The notes beneath the pieces are model-generated. The model searched no databases. It was not told the origin of the DNA and saw nothing but the letters and a program-made list of their open reading frames with translations. A stretch of DNA of 64,000 nucleotides. Source: Sacculina carcini. Its lineage: Eukaryota > Arthropoda > Thecostraca > Sacculinidae. A program made the position numbers and the translations under genes. The first letter of the stretch is position 1. Each line of letters starts with the position of its first letter. Below are positions 38,101 through 46,648 of this stretch, in pieces. Location: the NCBI GenBank assembly GCA_916048095.2, contig OU696588.1:4107501-4171500 (forward strand). Direction: 5' to 3'.

Positions 38101-39426
38101 ATCGTCCCGAAGGTGAGCGACGAATATGGACGCAGTTCTTTGACGTAGAGGAAAATTACGTTTTACCGGATTTTGATACGGTTGATATTCTCGATGTAAT
38201 CCTCTCCGACGGTACGAAAAAATCTGTTCTTAAACCCAGAGAGGGGTTTTCTTGGTCTAAAAAAGATATTGAACGTCCGTGCGGTATGGGTGACACTGAG
38301 GTTGTGACTAACTATAACGAGTCAAATTGTGCCAGCTCACCAACTAATTTTGAGCGTTACAAAGAAGATATTCTACCCGACGGAACAAAAGTCCGTTGTG
38401 TTTTACGACAACGCGTAAAGTCCGCCGAGACCTACGAATCGCCAAATGGTAACTGCATCGTCTACGAAAAAACATCTCCTGACGGCATCAATCGGAGAAT
38501 CGTGAAACGCACTGTGTTTACTTCATCACGGCCATGTGCTGATAGCGGAAATACCGCCGTTACTACAGAGCTATTATCTGATGGATCGTTAAGGAGAGTT
38601 GTTCAAGAGCATTTCGAGTTCCCTTCGTGCGTGGGTGTGGAGGATTCGAAACCGGTAAATATGTGTGGTAACGCTAGTGAGGAACAGGAATCACGCAAGA
38701 TAATACGGCACCGTGTGGTAAAAATGCCTACTATAGATATTGACGCAGAAGATGAGACATCGGCCATTTTAAGCAATGATGAGTGTAGTCCAGATGGTTC
38801 TATTCGTAGGGTTATTCGGAGGCGCATTGTTCGCAATGTTACAGATATTGATATGGACAATCTTCCTGATGGGTGTGTTGTTGAGGAACAGAGTATGCCT
38901 GATGGAAACACCGTTACGGTTGTGAAGAGACGCACTGTACGCACTGTCGTTACTTCCGATATAAGTAGTGTTCCTAGAGGTCTAGAAGTTATCGATCGAA
39001 CTGGCTGTGACGGTCATCTATACAGAACAATTCGACAACCTTACAACTCATCTGAACCGATTCCTGAGGGTGCCAAGCTGGTTGAGGTATCTGGAAACCA
39101 GATGATTCAATGGGACGTTGAGGACAACAATATTCCTTCCTCTCTTTCAAATATCCTACTGCTTCCCGGTATTCACGAAAATTGTGTCTCGTCTTCCGTT
39201 AATGCCCAAGTATCCCATGGACATTCCATCCCTTCTGCCGAGGCGCCAGCAACGTGTCATCGTCATGTCGAAGGGATTAGTGCTGATCCTAATCCGAGCT
39301 GTCACTTTGAATCCTCGCCCGATGAAACATCAAATGATTCTCATTTTGGACACGTTTCTAATGAATCATCTCGCAACTCTGAAGATTGCAGCATCCAGCG
39401 GTCTGTGAGGCGTCCATTACGACAAG
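17165..39426 (+). CDS. ANK: Giant ankyrin exon, about 7,421 codons, built from ~40 repeat units
   Basis: One uninterrupted exon (acceptor GTGTAG ending 17164, donor GTAGTT at 39427, phase 1 at both ends) encodes the giant insert. Order by nucleotide: an acidic Ser-rich start with a basic cluster RRRRKLRKKK (17165-17920); about seven diverged units (17930-21700); the nearly identical four-unit higher-order repeat (21733 to about 37330); two diverged units (to about 38280); six short PDG/RR repeats (38366-39050); and a Ser-rich end. A typical unit has PKFDGID, then LLPE, RIRDNTEVEVVD, MPDGSIKCVI, FDGDVNLPLPKLSGA, LKPKSGFRWP and PDW. It looks beta-rich with DG turns and matches no domain I know. 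The exon length is one base short of a multiple of three because of a deletion near 32690, after which a stop appears at 32752-32754. The frame reopens at once and continues to the donor. The role is presumably as a long cytoskeletal spacer or scaffold, as in other giant ankyrins (inference). Confidence 0.88.
17930..21700 (+). repeat. Seven diverged copies of the giant-exon repeat unit, N-terminal side
   Basis: The end motif of the unit (aromatic + P-K-x-x-W) recurs in changed form: YRPHRGW (about 18184), YVPKESW (about 18748), YVPKTRW (about 19210), LRPKFAGAW (about 19684), YRQQPGSDW (about 20205), YRPKGGRW (about 20680) and YKPKKGHVW (about 21569). Each is preceded by motifs of the E(V/I)..(V/I)D type. 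The last one (21240-21660) is clearly a D-type unit and sits directly before A1, so the D-A-B-C order already existed at this border. Confidence 0.75.
21733..37330 (+). repeat. Coding higher-order tandem repeat, ~2,037-bp period, about 8 copies
   Basis: The anchor GGCAAAGGAGC occurs at 21733, 23770, 25774, 27778, 29815, 31852, 33888 and 35925. Spacings are therefore 2037, 2004, 2004, 2037, 2037, 2036 and 2037. Each period holds four ~170-residue units: A (GIDRMLEYLLPESDLSKV), B (GIDTMLAYFLSEPEM), C (GIDAFLRHLLPE.DLGEM) and D (SLGAMLKHLLPETELCNL). The 2004 spacings come from loss of 33 bp in the linker after D in copies 2 and 3. The 2036 comes from the single-base deletion in copy 6. The last copy has A, B and a diverged C, and then leaves the pattern. 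Confidence 0.95.
32687..32691 (+). other. Single-base deletion in an A-run disrupting the giant frame
   Basis: At this site five A follow GC, whereas the same place in copies 4, 5, 7 and 8 has six A (for example 34723-34728). The loss shifts the frame and brings a stop at 32752-32754. The frame of all other repeats resumes directly afterwards and stays open for another 6.7 kb to the donor. The exon length modulo 3 fits exactly one missing base. A sequencing or assembly error in a homopolymer is the simplest reading; a true allele is possible. Confidence 0.85.
37400..38280 (+). repeat. Two diverged copies of the giant-exon repeat unit, C-terminal side
   Basis: After the last C-type unit the sequence reads FGDFLAGIIPKRSHSKVVIK with RNSVVEIESAPDG and ends in FAPKTNWSDITFPDFDM. 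A second unit follows, with PYSILSNMVSKGDMAKIVF and ending LKPREGFSW. Spacing and motif order follow the repeat unit but sequence identity is low. Confidence 0.75.
38366..39050 (+). repeat. Short PDG/RR repeats in the giant exon
   Basis: Within about 230 residues the pattern x-P/S-D-G-x-x-x-R-R/x-V-x-R occurs repeatedly: DILPDGTKVRCVLRQRV, SPDGINRRIVKRTV, LSDGSLRRVVQEHF, SPDGSIRRVIRRRIVR, MPDGNTVTVVKRRTVRTV and GCDGHLYRTIRQPY. They resemble isolated DG hairpins of the large unit but with Arg-rich strands. The region is strongly basic, unlike the acidic exon that follows. Confidence 0.75.
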
Positions 39427-39574
39427 GTAGTTTTTTTGTTTTATGTAAATTTTATTCCTAACGCTACACTAACGAATGTACGAAATGGTACTACTGTAGA
39501 GAATGCTTGGTTACATATGTTCAGCATGATAATATGTTTAGTTTTCATTTATATGTTTATATATTACCAGTCTT

Positions 39575-39578
<4 letters not shown>

Positions 39579-39623
<45 letters not shown>

Positions 39624-39650
39624 CGTGTGTGTGTGTGTGTGTGTGTGTAT
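39579..39650 (+). repeat. (AT)n-(GT)n compound microsatellite
   Basis: About 40 bases of AT are followed by a GT tract in the 426-bp intron between the two long ankyrin exons. Confidence 0.95.
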
Positions 39651-39852
39651 CCGTGTGTGAGTGTATGTGTGTGTGTGTGTTTTTTCACTCGTTTTTTAGG
39701 TATATGTTGGTTTTTTCTTTAGTTGGGTGGATTGTTTTGTATAATGTCCTTCGTTTTCTTTCTAACGATTCCTTCTTTTTTTCTATACACACGTTCTTCT
39801 ACATCGGATGAAGTGTACATGTACTTACAGTGTTGCTTTGGCCCCTTTTTAG

Positions 39853-42800
39853 AGCACAACATATCTGGATGTACACTCGTTTCGGATGTCACCAACGTTG
39901 ACACTGTGACTGCTACTGACGAAAGACAGACGTATATTATTAATGACGATGAGTTAAAGTCTGATGATAATGTTGCCTATGAGGTCGAAACTGAGTCACC
40001 ACAAACGGGTGAGTCAGGCGTAGAACATCAATTGGAAAGCTACGAGGAAAGGCGCTCGTTTTGGGAAGCATTGTCAAAATCTTCTGAAGAAATTGTCGAT
40101 TCAGATACACCTTTGACTGCCGGACAAGATAATGCCGCGTTTATTGGCGTAGAGGCCATAGATCGATATGAGGTTGATATAGATCGTAGTCATAGTCCTT
40201 ACGAATTTATTTCCCACGAAGAAGTTGTTCCTGAAACTACGTCTTTTGAACTGAATGCCAGCAGTTGTGATGCTGAAAGTGTTCCCACGTCCCAGAATGA
40301 GGATAGTGTTTTCACTTCTGAAAAAGTATGCGAAGTTTCAGATAACTCCAAAAACACATTTATTGAGAAGAAATTAGAGGATAGCTTAAACAGAGATCAT
40401 TCATCTGATGTCCAACCCAATACATTGAGTGATTCGGAAAATATATCTTATGTATCGGAAACACTCAATGACATATTGGATGTTCCTGATGAAGTTGTTG
40501 AAGAGGTCTCATTGCTTCAATATGACGGTGAAATCCGAGTTTCTGAATCTCAGAACCGTTATTTTTCCGAACACTTGAATCTCATTGATGAAATGAGCTC
40601 GAAAGCTGAACTTCAAAACGTTCCCACTGAAATTCACTCCAGTATTGAGCATGATATCAGTATGAGCTCTCCCAAATTTGTTTCCCATGATTCGACTGCT
40701 GATTCAAATGAGTTTAACTTTGTTTCATCAGCTCATGTATCTGAGGATTCTTCAAAATCTAGGGAAATAACTGAGGAAATCGCTAACACGTCTTCAAGCC
40801 TCTCTGATGATGGGAATGCCGGGAGCATTATAATTGCTTCAAAGTGCAGGTCGCCAACAGTTGGATTTTTGAATAAGACAACTTCGGATAATGTCGATAA
40901 TGTGAGTCAGCTCACAGATGTATATGATAAGAGTATTTCTCTTGAGAAGGCGAATGCTGTTGCTTCTGAACTATTGTTTAATGTTAAGGCCCTTGTTATG
41001 GAGCATCCTCAAATAAAAAATATTCATGGTTCCTACACTGATATTCATGGCGATGAAGTTGATGGATCCTCAGAGAAGAAAGAAGTTTCACCTTCGCCGG
41101 ATTGCGAGCGTGATAAAATTTCCAATGTACTCCAGAGTAGAGTGTATGACGATGATGTCTCAACATTGAATCGTGATATGTACGATGCAGCGGGTGTGCT
41201 TTCACATCCTCCACCCAACTCTGTCTTCACTGAAGAGACCTCATCCAAAGTCGAGGAATATCTCAGTAAACTGGATGATATGGATCCACGCCATGCTGAA
41301 GTCGTTCAGAACGTTGCTAAGAGTAAATCTGCCAAATTGAATACGGACAAGAAAAAAATTGAAAGCTTAGAAATTACAGACGAGGACTTGAAAGAGTCAC
41401 AGCATGATCTTTCACCCGTTGAGAGTCATGTGGAACGATTGCGGCAAATGTCTGTACCACATTTAGCTATTGATGAATTGAAGTTGATAGAGGCGTCGGC
41501 TTCTGAACGAAGAAATACCGTTTCCTCCATGGTTAATGAGCCTGCTAACGAAGCACATGCTGAATCTAACTCGAGCCGAATCAGCCAGATTTATGATTAC
41601 GCTGATTCTCCCAACGAGAAGTCTCCTGGAATAGATCATGCGTCAAGACCATTATCTGCAATAAATTACGTTGTGACAGATAGTGAAACACTGAAATGTG
41701 ATCATTCTGCAACACTCGACTTTTCTGGAACTCGACCGCTTCAATCTAGTGTACTCATGTCTGATTCGACTATGATATCGGATAAAAACCCGGTCGTCTC
41801 TGTTTTTTCATGTACAGATAACGTTATTAATTTGAGTCAGTCAGATGGTAATGTATCACCTGTTATCCGAAGAACAAAGTCGTCTGCCAAGGGTGGAGAT
41901 CGCTCTCCAAGGTATGGCTCGGGCTCTCGACCTAATAGCGAGTTTTTGCGATCAATTGCCGACCCTGAGTCAACCAGTTCTGGGGAGAGTCGTTATTATA
42001 CTGCTCACGAAACGGGTGGTACAGTGTCAGACAGCAGTCATGCTGAATCTCGTCCGACAAGTTCGGATGTAGAGCTTCTGCTGACCACACCCAGTAGTGT
42101 GCCATCTGTTTCACAAGATTATGTTACTGCCAGGACTTCACCAAGTTCTCGTTGCTCCGCTCCTTCACTGGGCTCTGAAAGTAGCGGTAATTTGGCCAGC
42201 GGAGAAATCAGCGAGATCTCTGATACATTGATGTCCTCAACTATTGAGCCTGATAGAGAAGCAACTCCTCTAGGTATTGTCGAGATATCCGATGTTGTGG
42301 TAGGAGCAGAAATTGCTGAGGATATGGCTTGTTCTTCTAGCTCCGCTCCTTCCAATTCTGAGGTACGTATAAATATGGATCAATGTGACGAGCTTTACAC
42401 CGAACCAAGTATGAAACGCTCAGCCGAGATGATGTTTAGTGAAGTACAACAATTTGACTGCTCAGAACCTAGAGATGAACGACCATTGGAATTCAGTGGT
42501 CATGTTTTTCAAGAAAAAGAGCGGGAAAACGACTTTGCTGTATCTCCTGATGAAAGCAAATCAATTTGTTTAACCGCCGATAAAGAACACACCAAGTGTG
42601 TAATGGAGGATTCGCTAGAGAGTTGTTCGGACAGCGCATGCGCTCCAGCTGAACGTTCAGCTACTGAGTCACAATGTGCTGTGGAAACATGGCAAACCGA
42701 GTCAGATCATCAAGAAGCACTCAGTGCGTCAGAAAATTTGAGCACCATGACCTTGTCACAAATGTCTGGTGGAACTTTGCAGGCCTCAGATGATGACCTG

Positions 42801-44229
42801 GAGAACAATGCAATTGATTGTACGAACGGGCTTCTGATACGTGCTACAGATCACAGTCAGTCTTCTCGACCTGCTTTTATGCGTTCATTGTCGGAATCTG
42901 CAAGCTCAGCGATGAGGAATGCTTCATTACATAAGAACCTTTCTGAAGAAAAAGCTGAATGGGAAATAGAACGTATTATGGCATTGCCATCTGATCCTAA
43001 CATGTCATCCAACGGGGGATTGGAACGTCCACACAGCCCAGAACCCATGTCAAATTATAGGACATCAGCTGAATTATTTTCTCCCGTTGATCAAGCTTCG
43101 GAACCTGAGCATTTTGCTTTCACTGAACGTGCAGCCATAGATGATTTAACATCGACTTCTTCAAGTGTTGTCGGGGAGAGTATTATAGGGGATGACCCAG
43201 AAACTGTTTCAATACCTCCGCGTGTTCCTGAAACTATTTTGGAAGAAGAAGAAAATGCCGATGTGAAGCAGTTGCCTTCTCCTGACGAATTTATTCTTGT
43301 TGAAGGAAGTGGCGGTAGATTGGAATCTTTATCGTCTCCTCATGTTAACGTCGCAACGCTTTCTGAGGTGAGGTTTTTTCCACCTGAGGATGTGCAGAAA
43401 ATTGAGGATGTTTCACCTCCGTCGAATGAGTCAGATATTGAATTGCAAAAGCAATGGGCTGCAATGCAATTTGACGACCAGTCAATAGGTGATTCATGTC
43501 AATTAAATCGACGAGATCTTGAAGATATTGAAGAGGAAAATCTGAGGATAGATAATAGACAACTGCAGAAGCTCAAAGAAACGCTGAGTTCTGTGCCTGA
43601 ATTCGATGCCCAACTATTGTGCTCGAAGGGTACGACACGTAGTGGTAACAGTGCCAGCAACAGAAGTGAAAGTGATGATGTATCCATGTCGTCTCTACAA
43701 GAATTCGAGCGTCTCGAAGGGCTTCTGGGTCAGCGTGGTTCATCACTAGACTCTCTAGCCAGCGGCCACAGCGGCGAACAGACACGCCATCGTCGCACCG
43801 GATCGCAGCAGGGAGATAACACTTCAATAGGCTCCCTGCAAGAGTTTGAACATTTGGAAAACCAATGTACGCTCACAGAGCAGGTAGAGGCGCGTGCGTC
43901 TCAAGCTGAAGAATTGCTTTCGGAAATTGAGGAGGGCCATGAGAGTCAGATGTCGGAAAGTGACACTTGTGAAACGATATCTGATGTGGATGCCAACGAG
44001 CATGAAGGCGAAATTGATCAGAACAAGATGTTCGAAGTAGATGAGATGATACGACAAGCTCAACACAGCCTAGTAACTGGAGGATGTTTGTCCTCCTCGG
44101 GTCTCAGGCCTCCTAATGTTTCATTAATTCATTCAGACCATTTGACTACCGACCTAAGACTTTCGGACCATTCACCTATGCTGGATATTCAGTCTCAGGA
44201 TTCGATAATCTCTCAAAGACATCTACCAG
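39853..44229 (+). CDS. ANK: Second long ankyrin exon, acidic Ser/Glu/Asp-rich, 1,459 codons
   Basis: The exon follows acceptor CCCCTTTTTAG (ending 39852) and ends at donor GTATCG (44230), with phase 1 at both sides; it directly extends the frame of the giant exon. The sequence is of low complexity (EEVVPETTSFEL, SSSVVGESIIGDD) with few hydrophobic clusters and probably is disordered. Near the end two related motifs appear, DVSMSSLQEFERLEGLL (about 43676-43728) and TSIGSLQEFEHLENQC (about 43821-43868), followed by an acidic helix-like stretch (AEELLSEIEEGHE). Such acidic Ser-rich tails with repeated short motifs occur in giant ankyrins. If the donor is not used, translation stops after ten more residues at 44256-44258. 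Confidence 0.85.
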
Positions 44230-44680
44230 GTATCGTGCGTGCTCGAGCGCTGCGTTAGTTGGCTGATTTTTTGTCCTTTTTGTTGAGAAAATAGAGCGAA
44301 TGGTGGTGGTGACTGCTTTTGATGTACTTCATTTTGTATAATAGTTTCATTTTGCAACGCTGTTGAGCTGTCATTGTTTGTATGTTCATTTGTCATGTTT
44401 TCAAGTATTGCATTTGATGTCCTTGCTTGATTGTGTTTTTGTAGACACGTTTTGTTTTTTTCAATGCTTCCTCACGTATCCACTTCATACGTATTGATAC
44501 CGCGTTGGAATGCTTCAAATATGTATCTTTGTTCTACTTTTGCCTGCAGTATGTCATTTATTTGACAATTCTTAGCATTCGCAAGCACCTGCACTCTCAC
44601 TCGTACTTGTTTCTTGAAGTTGTCTCCATGCTACACTTCCATGGACTTTTTAGTGGACCAAAATATGGCATTGTTTAGTG

Positions 44681-45392
44681 CAGTGTTTCTCACGAGGGCC
44701 TACTTGGGGCCAAGGGATTTTTCTGAGGGCCATGAGACCAAGTTTTAAAAATGGGGGTCACGATGTTTCCTCATGGGCCCCGAAATATATATGCTGAAAT
44801 AATTTATAATTATATGTTATTGTCGACGTTGTACATCTGAATTGTGTGATCCACCGCTACAGTGAGACCACTGACCAATCCAGAGGAGACTCAGGGGGCT
44901 CAAGCCCTCCCCCCAAATGTTTCCATCAACTCCTCATAACCAAGAGCTTCAATAAATGAGGTTACGAAAATGTGGAATCTGTTGATATAAGCATTATCGC
45001 AAAGATGTTGTATAATAATACATGTACATGACTGATCGTCCTAAAATTTAGCCCCCTCCCCCAAATTGATTCAGCCCCTCCCAAAATTTCACTCTGGATA
45101 CGCCACTGAGTGAGACCGCCCGCCGGTTTACCTGACGCGTGAATTTAATCCACCGACCTGCGTGTATGTCTGTGTGTTCACCCCATCTGTACGCACAGTC
45201 GTGGCGTTGTTTTGGTAGTCAGTGGAAATAGTCAACGGCGCACATGAGCTAATTCTCTGGAGAAGTCGCTTTGCGACAATCCATATGCGTATGGGACCAC
45301 AAGGACTTCTAGTCGGTCAAGGGCTGTTTCTGGGGATCGCACTCACATTGTGTTGAAGGGGGCCATGACAAGAAAATGGTGGAGAAACACCG
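44681..45392. mobile_element. hAT-type non-autonomous element with 8-bp target duplication
   Basis: The ends are imperfect inverted repeats (CAGTGTTTCTCAC at the left; CGGTGTTTCTCC read inward from the right). The element is flanked by the direct repeat GTTTAGTG at 44673-44680 and 45393-45400. Eight-bp duplications and CAGTG-type ends are typical of hAT transposons. No transposase is present. It is interrupted by a smaller element (44869-45108). Confidence 0.85.
44869..45108. mobile_element. Nested hAT-type MITE (240 bp) with 8-bp target duplication
   Basis: The left end CACTGACCAATCCAGAG and the right end read inward, CAGTGGCGTATCCAGAG, form imperfect inverted repeats. AGTGAGAC is duplicated at 44861-44868 and 45109-45116. 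It lies inside the larger hAT element, so it inserted later. Confidence 0.85.
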
Positions 45393-45718
45393 GTTTAGTG
45401 GAACAATAAGCGTTTGTTACCGTTGTGATGTGCGACTGAAGCACATTGTGGCTCTCAAATTTTTGCCATTTAGAACGTGTGAGACCATACGTCATATAGA
45501 AAAGATAACCATTCTTTCTTCTTTTGAGCGCGTGCTTTGTTTTTTTTAGTGTTTTCTTTTGAGCGCTTTTTTTGGGTGCGCGTCTTGAAACTTAAAATAT
45601 ATATCATATGCTAGGTTTATTGAAATTCCATACTTTCACTTAACTCAATGACGCATTAGTTATCGATATGTTGTACAAAAACTCCAGCAAGCTCTAAGTT
45701 TAACTCATTTGTGTACTC

Positions 45719-46020
45719 TGTGGTGTAGTGGTACACCACAGTACACCACACCCGCCTCACAAGCGGGAGATCCGTGGTTAGAAACCCGGCGGAGCAGAAT
45801 TTCTTGGGCGAATTCTATAATCCAACAGCCCCTGTCCACCCAGCAGTAAATTCTGGGGAGGTGGCCCTCTAATATGTATTTCGTCCTTGTGTCGCCATAT
45901 CGTGGAGAGGGTCGGTTCTGCGATGGCAGCGAGCTGCACGGGGCACGCCTGTGTGTTCATAAGCTTCGGCTTCTTCCCGTGTAGCAGCTGTCACTTAGGC
46001 CTTTAACCTTTAACCTTTTG
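45719..46020 (+). mobile_element. tRNA-derived SINE (Val-CAC-like head)
   Basis: An A-box-like TGGTGTAGTGGT at about 45721, an anticodon arm CCCGC-CTCACAA-GCGGG and a B-box-like GGTTAGAAACC (45776-45786) form a decayed tRNA head with anticodon CAC. It has a short internal duplication in the D-arm region. About 200 bp of unrelated body follow, ending in the tandem CCTTTAACCTTTAACC tail. This is typical of SINEs rather than a working tRNA gene. Confidence 0.75.
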
Positions 46021-46538
46021 CAAACTCCATCTACCAACAAGTGTTTTCAGGGCATGCACAAGTGGAAGCTCGTAGGCGCATGTTTTCATGGAACAATTGT
46101 TACAATCGTTACATATTGGGGCTGCATTTTACTATCTGCTGAAGATTTGTCTATGATTGACTCTTGTTTTTCTATTTGATCATCGGCGGTGTCTTATAGC
46201 ACCTGAGTAATTTATATTTATGACCGTTGTTGTTATTGGTTGTTCATGCCTTTATAGAGATTTCGCTCTGGTGTTCTCACCGATTGCATGATTAGGGTGG
46301 AATGTGGTCGCTTGTGGTCTTTCGCCAATTTTCATTTTCGTTTCAAAGGCATTTTGGTGTCATTAAAATTAACTACTGGTGACTGACCAATAAATAATTT
46401 TCTGTCATACGTTTACTATATTTGTTTTTCAGTCTTTGCACTTTATTCTTCATTATTTCTGTCGTTTCATTATTGGCCGGGTCACCGCAAGTTTCGGTTG
46501 AGGCTCACTCGCACTGTACTTCACTGTGTCACCGACAG

Positions 46539-46648
46539 GTGTCACTAGTATCGTGGGAGCATGTCTGCTGGCTGCCCTAGTCGTCGGCATTGCGTTTGTT
46601 TACAGCAGGTCTGCAGAGGTCGATGTCGGACAGTGGTCCTTTGTCTAA
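46539..46648 (+). CDS. Candidate terminal exon: transmembrane helix plus short tail
   Basis: The acceptor ACCGACAG ends at 46538. In phase 1, as required by the donor at 44230, the frame reads VTSIVGACLLAALVVGIAFV followed by Y, SRSAEVDVGQWSFV and a stop (46646-46648). The first part is about 21 uninterrupted apolar residues, long enough for a membrane helix; the tail is 14 residues and ends in WSFV. No other stop-containing exon of phase 1 as convincing was found between 44230 and 49000. If joined, the giant ankyrin would be a tail-anchored membrane protein. The pyrimidine tract is only moderate, so this exon needs transcript support. Confidence 0.5.

Larger units (their letters stand above)
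44230..46538 (+). other. Ankyrin intron with nested hAT elements and a SINE
   Basis: This 2.3-kb stretch holds a 712-bp hAT-type element with a second one inserted in it, and a tRNA-derived SINE, described separately. The remainder is AT-rich without recognisable coding sequence. Confidence 0.6.
132..46648 (+). other. ANK: Ankyrin gene, giant isoform, 3' part (gene span inside the window)
   Basis: This span joins the ankyrin exons listed individually below. Translated exons give, in order, the end of ZU5-C, the UPA domain, a death domain, Ser/Thr-rich linkers, a 22-kb repeat exon, a 4.4-kb acidic exon and a hydrophobic terminal exon. Splice phases match at each junction, mostly phase 1. Ankyrins link spectrin to membrane proteins; giant forms of neurons insert very long exons after or near the death domain. 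The membrane-binding ANK repeats must lie upstream of the window. The family assignment rests on near-literal matches to the conserved ankyrin ZU5/UPA/death-domain sequence. The connection of the last exon (46539) is the weakest link. Confidence 0.9.

Noticed and set aside
45719..45795. tRNA-Val(CAC) gene
   Set aside because: The D-arm holds an internal duplication, the B box has TTAGAA instead of TTCGAA, the acceptor stem does not close and a SINE body with a tail follows.
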